In this document: in pieces, positions 1-8,538 of the stretch
Layout of the letters: each line of letters opens with the position of its first letter
Position numbering within the stretch: position 1 is the stretch's first letter
Assembly (NCBI GenBank): GCA_965371445.1
Contig: CBDUYN010000107.1
Location: 1 to 34,253, forward strand
Reading direction: 5' to 3'
Origin: DASWIG01 sp965371445
Lineage (GTDB): Bacteria; Acidobacteriota; Thermoanaerobaculia; Multivoradales; J023
DNA length: 34,253 bases
Notes under the pieces: generated by a model
What the model was told of the DNA's origin: nothing
The model's input: the letters and a program-made list of their open reading frames with translations, nothing else
Database searches by the model: none
Program-made: the position numbers and the translations under genes

Positions 1-72
1 GCCGTGGTCGACGTGCCCGATCGTACCGACGTTGACGTGGGGCTTCGTGCGTTCAAACTTTTCCTTGGCCAT
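1..72 (-). CDS. tuf: Elongation factor Tu, N-terminal 24 codons only
   Basis: The minus strand reads [20 protein letters not shown] followed by VDHG up to the window edge, which is the invariant EF-Tu start including the beginning of the GHVDHGK P-loop. EF-Tu carries aminoacyl-tRNA to the ribosome as a GTPase. The ATG at 72 is preceded by an AGGAG ribosome binding site around 79-83. It lies 49 bases downstream of fusA, the normal last position of the str operon. The rest of the gene is outside the window. Confidence 0.95.
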
Positions 73-121
73 GCTTTGCTCCTCGGAATCCTTTCAGCTC
101 TTCCTCAGAAGTCCTTGATCC

Positions 122-2197
122 TTATCCCACCACCGCCGCGACGATCGTGTCGGAGACTTCGCGCGGCGCCGGCTCGTAACTTGCAAACTGCATCGTGTAA
201 TTCGCCCGGCCCTGGGTGACGGAGCGCAGGTCCGTCGCGTAACCGAACATCTCGGAAAGCGGCACCCGGCCCGTGATGACCTGGGCGCCGGAGCGGGCCT
301 CCATGTTCCGGACCCGGCCACGGCGCGAGCTCAAATCACCGATGACGTCGCCCATGTAGCTCTCCGGGGTGACGACCTCGACGTCCATCACCGGCTCCAG
401 GAGAACGGGCGAGGCTTTCCTCGCGGCGTCTTTGAAGGCCATCGAGCCGGCGATCTTGAACGCCACCTCCGAGGAGTCGACGTCGTGGTAGCTGCCGTCG
501 TAGAGCTCGACCTCGACGCCGGAAACCGGATAGCCGGCGAGCGGCCCCGCCTCCATGGACTCCCGGATCCCCCGCTCCACGGGCTTGATGAACTCGCGCG
601 GGATCTTTCCGCCGACGATCTTGTCGTGAAAGACGAGGCCCGCCGCCTCGGTCGGACGCATACGGATCTTGCAGTGCCCGTACTGGCCGCGGCCGCCCGT
701 CTGACGCACGAACCGTCCCTCGCCCTCGGCCTCGTCGGTGATCGACTCCTTGTAGGCCACCTGCGGCCGGCCGATCGAGGCGCCGACCTTGAACTCCCGC
801 ACCAGGCGGTCGGTGATGATCTCGAGATGAAGCTCGCCCATGCCCGAGATCAGCGTCTGACCCGTGTCGGGCTCGGTGTGGACCTTAAACGTCGGGTCCT
901 CCTGCTGGAGCTTGCCGAGCGCCTGCGCCAGCTTCTCCTGGTCGGCCTTGGTCTTGGGCTCGATGGCGACCGAGATCACCGGCTCCGGGAAGCTCATCGC
1001 TTCGAGAATCACCGGTGCATGGATGGCACAGATCGTGTCGCCCGTCGTCACGTCTTTCAAGCCCACCGCGGCGGCGATGTCGCCCGCCCAGACCTCCTGG
1101 ATCTCCTCGCGCTTGTTGGCGTGCATCTTGAGCAGCCGCCCAATCCGGCCCTTGCGGCCCCGGTTGGCCTTCAAGACGCTGTCGCCCGAGGCGATGTGGC
1201 CCGAGTAGACGCGGAAGTAGGCGAGCTGTCCCACGTAGGGATCGGTCATGATCTTGAACACCAGCGCCGAGAACGGCTCGTCGTCGCACGCCCGGCGCGT
1301 CTGGACCTGACGGCCGTGCGTGGCGACCCCCTGGATGGACGGGACGTCGAGCGGCGAAGGCAGGTAGTCGACGACGGCGTCCAGAAGCGGCTGGACTCCC
1401 TTGTTGCGAAAGGCCGTACCGCAGAGCACCGGCTGGAGCGAATGGGAGACCGTCGCGTTGCGCAGCGCCGTCTTGATCTCGCCCGTCGAGACCGCCTTGC
1501 CCCCGAGGTAGCGCTCCAGGAGCGCGTCGTCGGTCTCGGCGACCGTCTCGACGAGGAGCTCGTGCATCTCCATCGCCTCGTCGCGGAGCTCCTCGGGGAT
1601 CTCGACCGAGTCGTAGTGCGAGCCGAGCTTGTCGGTGTCGTAGACGATGCCCCGCATCTCGACGAGGTCGATCACGCCCCGGAACGAGCCCTCGACGCCC
1701 CAGGGCAGCTGGACGACGATCGGCGAGGCGTGGAGACGCGACTTCATCATGTCGACGCAGCGCTTGAAGTCGGCACCCACGCGGTCCATCTTGTTGACGA
1801 ACGCGATGCGCGGCACCCGGTACTTGTCGGCCTGGCGCCACACGGTCTCGGACTGCGGCTCGACGCCAGCGACGGCGTCAAAAACGGCGATCGCGCCGTC
1901 CAGGACCCGGAGCGAGCGCTCCACCTCGGCCGTGAAGTCGACGTGACCCGGCGTGTCGATGATGTTGATCCGGTGGTCGCGCCAGAAGCAGGTCGTCGCC
2001 GCTGAGGTGATCGTGATGCCACGCTCCTGCTCCTGGACCATCCAGTCCATGGTCGCGGTCCCGTGGTGGACTTCTCCGAGCTTGTAGTTGATCCCCGTGT
2101 AATAGAGGATCCGCTCGGTAGTCGTCGTCTTACCGGCATCGATGTGGGCCATGATGCCGATGTTCCGGGTGTTTTCGAGTGTGACCTGGCGTGCCAT
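122..2197 (-). CDS. fusA: Elongation factor G
   Basis: A 691-residue translational GTPase that drives ribosome translocation. The N-terminus MARQVTLENTRNIGIMAHID leads into the P-loop AHIDAGKTTTT (about residues 17-27), followed by the switch region ERGITITSAA, DTPGHVDF and the NKMD guanine-specificity motif. Domains II to V follow at the usual spacing, so length and order are typical. I chose the ATG at 2197 because it gives the canonical N-terminus. An in-frame GTG ten codons upstream only adds an unconserved tail. The upstream GAAGAAG is a weak ribosome binding site. The 165 bases between rpsG and fusA contain no gene I can recognise. The gene sits in str-operon order between rpsG and tuf. 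Confidence 0.97.
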   Translation of the reverse strand: MARQVTLENTRNIGIMAHIDAGKTTTTERILYYTGINYKLGEVHHGTATMDWMVQEQERGITITSAATTCFWRDHRINIIDTPGHVDFTAEVERSLRVLDGAIAVFDAVAGVEPQSETVWRQADKYRVPRIAFVNKMDRVGADFKRCVDMMKSRLHASPIVVQLPWGVEGSFRGVIDLVEMRGIVYDTDKLGSHYDSVEIPEELRDEAMEMHELLVETVAETDDALLERYLGGKAVSTGEIKTALRNATVSHSLQPVLCGTAFRNKGVQPLLDAVVDYLPSPLDVPSIQGVATHGRQVQTRRACDDEPFSALVFKIMTDPYVGQLAYFRVYSGHIASGDSVLKANRGRKGRIGRLLKMHANKREEIQEVWAGDIAAAVGLKDVTTGDTICAIHAPVILEAMSFPEPVISVAIEPKTKADQEKLAQALGKLQQEDPTFKVHTEPDTGQTLISGMGELHLEIITDRLVREFKVGASIGRPQVAYKESITDEAEGEGRFVRQTGGRGQYGHCKIRMRPTEAAGLVFHDKIVGGKIPREFIKPVERGIRESMEAGPLAGYPVSGVEVELYDGSYHDVDSSEVAFKIAGSMAFKDAARKASPVLLEPVMDVEVVTPESYMGDVIGDLSSRRGRVRNMEARSGAQVITGRVPLSEMFGYATDLRSVTQGRANYTMQFASYEPAPREVSDTIVAAVVG

Positions 2198-2362
2198 GAC
2201 GACTTCTTCACAACGGGGGGGAGACACTTAGGCGACTCCCGTCGACTACGAAGCGCCCCTCGGTAGGAGCGCTGGAGATTCGCGTTACGTTTGCTTCGAG
2301 CTCCGGGCCTTCCGGGACGGGACCTCGTTAGGGCGGCCCCGGCGGTTCCCAACTTACCGTCG

Positions 2363-2833
2363 CTACCAGCGGTAGTGGGCGAAGGCCTTGTTGGCCTCGG
2401 CCATGCGATGCGTGTCCTCTCGCTTCTTGATCGCCACCCCGCGGTTCTGAGCGGCGTCCATGAACTCGTTGGCGAGGCGCATGTTCATCGTCTTCTCGCC
2501 GCGCTTCTGGGCGCTCTGGATGAGCCAGCGCATCGACAGCGCCAGACGCCGCGACGGCCGCACTTCGATCGGGACCTGGTAGGTCGACCCGCCGACCCGG
2601 CGCGACTTCACCTCGACCGCCGGCTTGACGTTGTCGATCGCTTTCTTGAAGACCTTGACCGGATCCTCTTCGGTGCGCTCGCGAATGACGGCGAGCGCGT
2701 CGTAGATGAGCTTCTCGGCCACGGTCTTCTTGCCGTCGACCATGACGACGTTGACGAACTTCGTGATCAGCTGCGAGTTGTACAGCGGATCCGGAAGGAT
2801 CTCACGCTTGGGGACTTCACGGCGCCTTGGCAT
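2363..2833 (-). CDS. rpsG: 30S ribosomal protein S7
   Basis: A 156-residue protein starting MPRRREVPKREILPDPLYNS, the conserved S7 N-terminus. It also has the internal MVDGKKTVAEKL stretch and the RRVGGSTYQVPIEVRP loop. S7 is a primary 16S rRNA binding protein that organises the 30S head and contacts the E-site tRNA. It begins 37 bases after rpsL and precedes fusA, as in most bacterial str operons. In other bacteria S7 also represses this operon by binding its mRNA. The 165-base gap before fusA could hold such a site, but I see no clear structure there. Confidence 0.97.
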   Translation of the reverse strand: MPRRREVPKREILPDPLYNSQLITKFVNVVMVDGKKTVAEKLIYDALAVIRERTEEDPVKVFKKAIDNVKPAVEVKSRRVGGSTYQVPIEVRPSRRLALSMRWLIQSAQKRGEKTMNMRLANEFMDAAQNRGVAIKKREDTHRMAEANKAFAHYRW

Positions 2834-2870
2834 CGTTCGGTGACCTCTTCTGCCTCAGACTGTGTTTGAC

Positions 2871-3245
2871 TCAAGACTTGGGACGCTTGGTCCCGTATTT
2901 GGAACGGCCACGGCGCCGGCCGTCGACTCCGACGGCGTCGAGCGTGCCTCGGATCACGTGGTAGCGCACACCCGGGAGGTCTTTGACACGGCCGCCGCGG
3001 ATCAGCACGATCGAGTGCTCCTGCAGGTTGTGGCCGACCCCGGGGATGTAGGTCGTGACCTCGATGCCGTTGGTCAACCGGACCCGGGCGACCTTGCGCA
3101 GCGCCGAGTTCGGCTTCTTCGGCGTCTGGGTGTAGACGCGCACGCAGACCCCGCGCTTCTGGGGCGAGCCGTGAAGAGCCGGGCTCTTCGTCTTGGATTT
3201 CTGGCGCGTGCGCCCTTTGCGCACCAACTGATGGATCGTCGGCAT
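2871..3245 (-). CDS. rpsL: 30S ribosomal protein S12
   Basis: A 124-residue S12 with the conserved block TPKKPNSALRKVARVRLTNG and the RGGRVKDLPGVRYH block. S12 sits at the decoding centre and affects translational accuracy. The residues at the classical streptomycin-resistance positions are wild type: Lys43 and Lys44 in PKKPNS and the lysine of RVKDLPG. It is the first gene of the operon, downstream of the promoter at 3496-3524. Confidence 0.97.
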   Translation of the reverse strand: MPTIHQLVRKGRTRQKSKTKSPALHGSPQKRGVCVRVYTQTPKKPNSALRKVARVRLTNGIEVTTYIPGVGHNLQEHSIVLIRGGRVKDLPGVRYHVIRGTLDAVGVDGRRRGRSKYGTKRPKS

Positions 3246-3495
3246 CCGACCACTCTCCTAAGGACCGCCCCCCGAAAAGCGGGTCGGGCGACCTCTATCG
3301 TCTTCAATCTGGTCTGTCGCTTGGAACCGTGGGGTGCCCCGGCTGGGGTTCCACTCTACGGTCGAGCTAGCTGTGCTGGCGCGGGAGGCGCTCACAGTGA
3401 CTGTGCTGACAGGGCTCGACTGGGAAGGTCACTCGGGGCCATCATCGTGGACATTAGCAGCCGCGACTGCACCCCAGCAAAGCCGTGGAAGGGGG

Positions 3496-3524
3496 ACCCT
3501 AGCAGAGGGCCGGAGGGCGGTCAA
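3496..3524 (-). promoter_or_regulatory. Sigma70-like promoter for the rpsL-rpsG-fusA-tuf operon
   Basis: On the minus strand TTGACC (3519-3524) is followed after exactly 17 bases by TAGGGT (3496-3501). It is the best -35/-10 pair in the 382-base gap between rpsL and the flavoprotein gene. It implies a leader of about 240 bases before rpsL, long enough for ribosomal-protein control, though I could not identify a conserved leader structure. Nothing else in the gap 3246-3627 looks coding. Confidence 0.5.
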
Positions 3525-3627
3525 GACCTTTTTTTCGGGAATCTGGGCGGCGGGACAGGCCTTCCCGACAGCCAGCCGCGTAAACCCCGACCGGCCATCC
3601 GGATGACGGCAGGACCCCCGACGCCCG

Positions 3628-5853
3628 TCAGAGGACCTCCACCGTCACCGGACCCCGGATCCGCGCCTGACACGCCAGCCGGTGCTCGCCGGGCGCGAGC
3701 TCGCAGATCTCCTCCAGCGTCTCCGACTCCTGCTCGCCGGGCGGCCCCTCGAGGAACTCCTGACCCGCGACCAGGCGTACCGGGTCGCTGCCGCAGATTC
3801 CCGAGTGACACTCCGCCGAGAGCGCCACGCCGTTTGACTCGGCAACCTCGCAGATCGTCTGACCGGGACGGACAGGACAGGTCTTTCCCGCCGGCAAGAA
3901 GGTCACCGTCGGAGCTCCGTCCGCCACCGGAGACGGAGGCGGAGGCGGCGCCACCAGACGCTCCGTGCCCGGCGTGTCGAGCACGGCGTCGGCGCGGGCG
4001 CTGAAGGTGAAACGCTGCCGGCCGATGCGAAGCCTCGCGCCGTGCTCGAGAGGCCACGGGCCGCGCAGACGCAGGTACGTGCCGTTGGCGCTTTTCAAGT
4101 CCTTGACCAGCACCCGTGCACCCGCGACGGTGACCGCCAGCTGGCGGCGCGACAGCGTCCGGTCCTCGGCGTCGAGGGTCACGTCGGGGGCCTGGCGGCC
4201 GAGGACGATCGTCCGCTCGGGCAGGGCGTAGCGGCTGACCTCGCGTCCTTTCGCGTCGTAGTGGACCAGCTTGAAACGTCCCGGCTCGCCTTCGAGAAGC
4301 AGGAACTGCCGGCCGGCGCTCAAGAGATCCCCCGGCTCCACCGCCAGCTTCTCGGTCGACGCGAGGCGCAGGAAAACGCCCGTGGCGCTCCCCTCGTCGC
4401 GCAGCGAGTAGCCCTCGCCGTCGTGGACGATCGAGGCGTGGCGCGGCGAAAGCGACGTGTCGCTGGCGAAGCTCAGGTCGCAGCCAACGCGACCGATCGT
4501 CACGACACCGTTCTCGCGCAGCGCGTACTCGTCGGACTCGAGGCCGTCGGCCGTGACGCGTACCAGCCGCGCGCCGCCCGGCGCCGGCTCCCCGGCGGCC
4601 GGCTCCTCGGCGGTGTCGACCGGTGCCGGCAACGCAGTGTCCAAAGGTGCCGCCAGCGGCAACGCAGCAGGCCGCTCGACGCCCGGCAGATCCTCCAGAT
4701 CGCCCACGCGGACGTCGATCTCCGTCTGTCCGTCGAGCTGCTGTCGGATCACCTCGGCGACGAGCACGCCGTCGCGGAGCGCCGACTTGACGTTGCCCGG
4801 ATGACGCACCTCGCGATACGTCGCCGGGTCGGCTCCGAAGTCGTCGGTCTCGAGATAGGACTGGCTCAGGACGTCGCCCACCAGGAAGACCCCCGGCTGG
4901 ACGGTCTCGAGGTAACGCGTCACCGCCATGCGCTTCCGTCCCCGGGGGCCGACGGCCTGGGGGACGCCGACCGCGTCGAGCAGCGCCACCGGCAGGTCCT
5001 CGCCGATACAGGCGACGACGCTCTCCTTCGGGAACTCCAGGTGGAGGGCCTCGACCGGACGCCCTTCCATGCGCCGCCGGTCGACGCGGATCGCCAGGTA
5101 CTCCTCGCGATCCTCGCCGGTGACGACCGCCGCGGGCTCGGAACGGGGGAAGTAGCGGATGTTGCCGTTCCCGACGTAGGCCTCGAAGAAGGCGTCGGCA
5201 AGGGCTTTCGAGACGCGCGGCATGCGGTCGCCGCGGTAGGACCAGTAGACCTCGGTGTTGTCGCCCGCCGCGGCCTTGGCGGTAGAGATGGCGATCACCG
5301 CCTCGGCCGCCGACGTGCCGCCGCCGACCACGCAGGCCGGTTGGCCGACGTAAAGCGCCGGGTCCCTGAGCCACAGGGCGACGTCGTCGCAGGAGCCGGG
5401 GATGTCGAAGCGCCGCGGTACGCCGCGTCCCAGCGCCAGGACGACGCAGCGCGCCAGGTAGCGCACCGAGGCCCGCGCGCCGTGGTCCCAGGCCTCGGCC
5501 TCCCAGATCTCGTCGCGGCGCTTCAGCCCCAGAAGCTCGATCCCCGTCCGGTAGGCGACGCCGTGGCGCTCGTATAGCTCCTTCCAGGAGATCACCATGT
5601 CGTCCTTGTCGATCGGGCCGAACCGGAGCGCCGAGACGAGCTCGTCGCCGGCCGGGAAACGCATCCGGTCACCACCGCCGAAGCCCGGTAGGATGAGCTT
5701 GTCTTTCGAGTAGTCGCGGATCCGCTTCATCAGGTCGTCGAAGTCGACGACGAGCGAGCCAATCCCCAGCTCCTGGGCGCGAAAGGCCACGGCTGTACCG
5801 CCGGGACCACCGCCGACCACCAGAACGTCGAGCACGTCGGACGGCGTCGTCAT
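3628..5853 (-). CDS. YpdA-like flavoprotein fused to two FHA domains and a [2Fe-2S] ferredoxin domain
   Basis: A 741-residue fusion. Residues about 8-405 form a pyridine-nucleotide flavoprotein: an N-terminal FAD loop VVGGGPGG, a second dinucleotide loop VVGGGTSAAEA near 174, and VFLVGDVLSQ near 324. There is no redox CxxC, so it resembles YpdA/Bdr-type enzymes more than thioredoxin reductase. FHA domain 1 (about 430-520) has IGR and SPRHAS. FHA domain 2 (about 540-625) has LGR and SANGT, but its core His is Gln (SRRQ). The C-terminus (649-741) is ferredoxin-like with CHSGIC, then Asp690 where the third cluster Cys is expected, and Cys728. It overlaps the upstream FHA gene by ATGA and is last of three genes starting with a decaheme cytochrome. 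I infer NAD(P)H to FAD to iron-sulphur electron flow tuned by phosphothreonine binding. The reaction and partners are unknown. Confidence 0.82.
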   Translation of the reverse strand: MTTPSDVLDVLVVGGGPGGTAVAFRAQELGIGSLVVDFDDLMKRIRDYSKDKLILPGFGGGDRMRFPAGDELVSALRFGPIDKDDMVISWKELYERHGVAYRTGIELLGLKRRDEIWEAEAWDHGARASVRYLARCVVLALGRGVPRRFDIPGSCDDVALWLRDPALYVGQPACVVGGGTSAAEAVIAISTAKAAAGDNTEVYWSYRGDRMPRVSKALADAFFEAYVGNGNIRYFPRSEPAAVVTGEDREEYLAIRVDRRRMEGRPVEALHLEFPKESVVACIGEDLPVALLDAVGVPQAVGPRGRKRMAVTRYLETVQPGVFLVGDVLSQSYLETDDFGADPATYREVRHPGNVKSALRDGVLVAEVIRQQLDGQTEIDVRVGDLEDLPGVERPAALPLAAPLDTALPAPVDTAEEPAAGEPAPGGARLVRVTADGLESDEYALRENGVVTIGRVGCDLSFASDTSLSPRHASIVHDGEGYSLRDEGSATGVFLRLASTEKLAVEPGDLLSAGRQFLLLEGEPGRFKLVHYDAKGREVSRYALPERTIVLGRQAPDVTLDAEDRTLSRRQLAVTVAGARVLVKDLKSANGTYLRLRGPWPLEHGARLRIGRQRFTFSARADAVLDTPGTERLVAPPPPPSPVADGAPTVTFLPAGKTCPVRPGQTICEVAESNGVALSAECHSGICGSDPVRLVAGQEFLEGPPGEQESETLEEICELAPGEHRLACQARIRGPVTVEVL

Positions 5854-6671
5854 GCCGGATCTCCTTCTCGCACCAGCCGGCCCTTGACGCCGCCGAAGCC
5901 CAGACGCGAGCCCGGGCCGATCTCGGTCTCGCCTTCCACGGCCTCGCCGTCGACGTAGGTCTTGTTGCTGCTGCCCAGGTCGCGGACCGTGACCTTGCCG
6001 GCCTCGACTTTCAAGACCGCATGGCGGCGCGAGACCTCGAGGCTGTCGATCGAGATCCCGGCCTCCTCGACGCGGCCGACGAGGTTCTCGCCCTCCCGGA
6101 GGCGGAAATGCCGGACGCCCTCGTCGAGCTTGACGACGAGAGCAAGCTCGACCGCGGCCTTCTTCTCGGCCGCGGCCGGCGCGGCGGCGCCCGGCGGCGC
6201 CAGGGCGGCGGGCAGCCGGATCCCCGCCACGTCGACCTGGGTGGCGTCCTCGGGCGGCGCGAGGCCGGCGGGCAGCACCGCCGGCTCCTCGTCGAGACGG
6301 GTGTCGTCGTCGTAGTCGACCGTCTCGGCCGACTCGTCGAAGTCCGTGCCGTGGCGCCGGGCCGTCGCGGCGAGGTCCTGGAAGATCATCTCGTGCTCGC
6401 CGGCGAGCGTGATGACGTGGAGGTGGCCGAGACGCTCCGGTCCCCGGACCGGAACGCCGTCGAGCTCCGTGCCGTTGGTCGACCCCAGGTCCTCGAGGAC
6501 GTAGGCGTCTTCCGCGGTGTCCCAGCGGATGCGGGCGTGCTTTCCCGAGACGAGCTCGGTGGCGAGCGGTAAGGTGACGTCGCGGCTGCGGCCGAGGATG
6601 AAGTCCTCCTCGCCGATCTGGGCCGAAACGCCCTTCAGCTCACCGAAACGACAGAAAATCCTCGCCGGCAT
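5850..6671 (-). CDS. Double FHA-domain protein
   Basis: A 273-residue soluble protein with two forkhead-associated domains, which bind phosphothreonine peptides. FHA 1 (about residues 1-95) carries LGRSRDVTLP, SGKHARI and STNGTELDG. FHA 2 (about 175-268) carries VGRVEEAGISI, SRRHAV and GSSNKTYVDG. A linker rich in Ala, Pro and acidic residues joins them. All core phosphothreonine-binding residues (GR, SxxH, N) are present in both, unlike the degenerate FHA domains of the next gene. It starts 18 bases after the decaheme cytochrome and overlaps the flavoprotein fusion by four bases, so it is probably translationally coupled to it. I infer an adaptor role between a Ser/Thr kinase and the redox proteins. 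No kinase is encoded in this window. Confidence 0.85.
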   Translation of the reverse strand: MPARIFCRFGELKGVSAQIGEEDFILGRSRDVTLPLATELVSGKHARIRWDTAEDAYVLEDLGSTNGTELDGVPVRGPERLGHLHVITLAGEHEMIFQDLAATARRHGTDFDESAETVDYDDDTRLDEEPAVLPAGLAPPEDATQVDVAGIRLPAALAPPGAAAPAAAEKKAAVELALVVKLDEGVRHFRLREGENLVGRVEEAGISIDSLEVSRRHAVLKVEAGKVTVRDLGSSNKTYVDGEAVEGETEIGPGSRLGFGGVKGRLVREGDPA

Positions 6672-6689
6672 CGCCTTGAGCTCCTCACT

Positions 6690-8276
6690 TCATCCGGCGC
6701 CTGCGGCGTCGACGTAGAGGACGAGATCCGAGCGCCGGTTCTCGTCCGGGTGGAAGAGGTGACAGGTCACGCAACGCTCGGAGGCGAGGCGCGGGTTGTG
6801 GCACTCGCGGCACGTCTCGATCCCGGGGAGGTTTTGAATGCCGGCGTGGTCGATCGCCGGATCCATCTCGGAAAGCGGGATCGACGCGTCGAGGTTCTCG
6901 GCGATCGGGATCCGGTGGTGGCACTCCAGGCAACGGACCTCGATGACGTGGGCGCGATGGTTGAACTCGGCGCGGCGCAGGACGCGCTGGTCTTTCTGGA
7001 CCCGAGCGACGGTGAGCTCTTCGATGACGTGACAACGGAGGCAGACGAGGGCGAGCAGCGTCGCGATCTCCTCGACTTCGGCGGCTTCGTCTTCGGAGAC
7101 GTCGTCGCGGCGGCGCTCGAGAGCCAGGAGGAAGGCGGTCTCGTCGAGCGGCGTGTAGGGGTCCTCGAGGGCACGCCGCAGGGCTCTCAAGGCCTCTTCG
7201 ATCTTCACCAGCTCCGCCTGGACCTCACCCTCGGGCCTCGAGCGCAGCCCCAGGGCATAGCCCTCCAGGGTGGCGATCGCCTCCTCGTAGAGCGTCTTGA
7301 CTTTGTGCGCCGGCACCTCGGCCGAGGCCTTGAGGAGCTCCGCCAGGCCGGAGTCGGCGTAGAGGCGGCGGCGCAGCCGCCGGAGATTCTCCAGCACCCA
7401 AGGGTCGCGGTGGTAGACGGGCGACTTCGAGACCAGGCCGCCGCGCTCACGAAACTCGGCCGGGCTCATGAAGAAGGCCCAGTCGGTGCCGGGGTCGCGG
7501 GCCTCACGGATCGCCTCGAGCGTCAAGACGCCGGGCTCGCCGTCGGCCTCGGTGGGCACGGGTTCCGTGCGCTCGCCGGCCGTCAGGTGACACGGGTCGC
7601 AGTGGCGGTCAAAAGAGAGGGGCTCGAAGCTCCTGCCGTCAGGGCGGGGGTTGTGGCAGTAGAGGCAAGAGCGTTCATGGTCTTCGAGGCCCTGGCGCTT
7701 CATCACCTCGCGGACGTGGTGGATGTGCGGGAACTGGAGGGCGTCCTCGTCGGCGGTCTCCCCGGTGGCGGCTTCGAGCTCGGGATGGTCGCCGGCAAAC
7801 GACGTCGGCTCGTGACACGGCTGGCAGCGTCCGTCGCCGACGCGGGTGATCCTGGCCTCGCGTCCCTGGTGCTCGCCATGGCAGATGGCGCAGGAGCTCT
7901 CGTGCTCCGAAGGCACGAGGCGCTGGAAGTCGTTCGAGCGGTAGAGGTAGTGGGAGGCGAAGGTGTAGAGCCCCAGCTCGTCGCCGAGCTTCTCGTGGCA
8001 GAGCGAGCACTTCTCGCTCGCTACGTCGCCGAAAGCGTCGTGGCAGGCCCCGCACTCGTCTTCCAGGACGGCGTGGCTCGAGGAGAGGGGACCGTTCGAG
8101 ACGAAGCCGGCGTCGGCGAGGAAGAAGTCAGCCATGACGTAGAGCGTGAAAAGCGCGATCCCCAGAGTACCCAGGAGGATCAACGGACGCCGGGAGACCG
8201 GGCGCAGGTATTGAGCCGCGACCGGCAGGCGCAGGTCGCTGTAGGTGCCCTTCTTGCCCTTGCGTTTCTTCGCCAT
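6690..8276 (-). CDS. Membrane-anchored decaheme cytochrome c
   Basis: A 528-residue protein with a Lys/Arg-rich cytoplasmic start, one membrane segment (about residues 31-52) and ten CxxCH heme c sites at 75, 90, 129, 151, 204, 226, 412, 449, 489 and 502. The spacing and extra histidines (PHIHH at 183-187, FNHRAH at 438-443) suggest bis-His hemes as in cytochrome c3/NapC-nitrite reductase relatives. A heme-free, charged helical stretch of about 180 residues lies between hemes 6 and 7. The body should be periplasmic. I chose the ATG at 8276 because upstream in-frame sequence lacks conserved character and a promoter-like -10 box lies 10 bases before it. It is the first gene of the unit with the two FHA proteins. 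The terminal acceptor cannot be deduced. Confidence 0.88.
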   Translation of the reverse strand: MAKKRKGKKGTYSDLRLPVAAQYLRPVSRRPLILLGTLGIALFTLYVMADFFLADAGFVSNGPLSSSHAVLEDECGACHDAFGDVASEKCSLCHEKLGDELGLYTFASHYLYRSNDFQRLVPSEHESSCAICHGEHQGREARITRVGDGRCQPCHEPTSFAGDHPELEAATGETADEDALQFPHIHHVREVMKRQGLEDHERSCLYCHNPRPDGRSFEPLSFDRHCDPCHLTAGERTEPVPTEADGEPGVLTLEAIREARDPGTDWAFFMSPAEFRERGGLVSKSPVYHRDPWVLENLRRLRRRLYADSGLAELLKASAEVPAHKVKTLYEEAIATLEGYALGLRSRPEGEVQAELVKIEEALRALRRALEDPYTPLDETAFLLALERRRDDVSEDEAAEVEEIATLLALVCLRCHVIEELTVARVQKDQRVLRRAEFNHRAHVIEVRCLECHHRIPIAENLDASIPLSEMDPAIDHAGIQNLPGIETCRECHNPRLASERCVTCHLFHPDENRRSDLVLYVDAAGAG

Positions 8277-8286
8277 GTCGACCCCG

Positions 8287-8315
8287 ATCCTAGAGCTTTG
8301 CCCAGGTGGGTGCAA
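8287..8315 (-). promoter_or_regulatory. Putative promoter of the decaheme cytochrome-FHA unit
   Basis: The minus strand has TTGCAC (8310-8315), a 17-base spacer and TAGGAT (8287-8292). The -10 box ends only 10 bases before the cytochrome ATG and no Shine-Dalgarno sequence fits in between, so the transcript would be leaderless or nearly so. Confidence 0.4.
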
Positions 8316-8403
8316 GGAGGCTCGCGCGGACCCGTGCCGACGCTCGTGACCGGCGGCGGGCTGGCGCGGCGGCCGGGCTCGGCCCGGTCGCCTTCGACAA
8401 CGA

Positions 8404-8499
8404 CTACACGAGCCTCTGCGACATGACGCTGCCGGCGCAGAGCGAGGCCCAGTGCCGGTTGACGTCGAGGAGCACCGGGCCGCGTTCGGCCACGGCCAC
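8404..8499 (-). CDS. Possible 31-codon ORF or gene remnant
   Basis: A GTG-started reading frame of 31 codons (begins MAVAERGPVLLDVNRHWASL) in which nearly every third codon position is G or C, as in real genes of this chromosome. It lies in the 262-base gap between the decaheme cytochrome and the GNAT remnant. I do not recognise it. It may be the tail of a decayed gene rather than a functional small protein. Nothing else in this gap is supported apart from the promoter at 8287-8315. Confidence 0.2.
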   Translation of the reverse strand: MAVAERGPVLLDVNRHWASLCAGSVMSQRLV

Positions 8500-8538
8500 G
8501 CCTCGGTCCCCCCCGTTTTCGGTCGTGGACGCCGTACC

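Noticed and set aside
485..2005. Long plus-strand open frame of about 500 codons opposite fusA
   Set aside because: It is antisense to EF-G, rich in Arg, Asp, Leu and Val as expected of GC-rich shadow frames, and has no recognisable domain.
3530..3567. Inverted repeat CGGGAA...TTCCCG next to a run of seven T, possible terminator
   Set aside because: On the minus strand, where the upstream gene ends, the hairpin is followed by A rather than T, and on the plus strand the T-run precedes the stem. Neither direction fits an intrinsic terminator.
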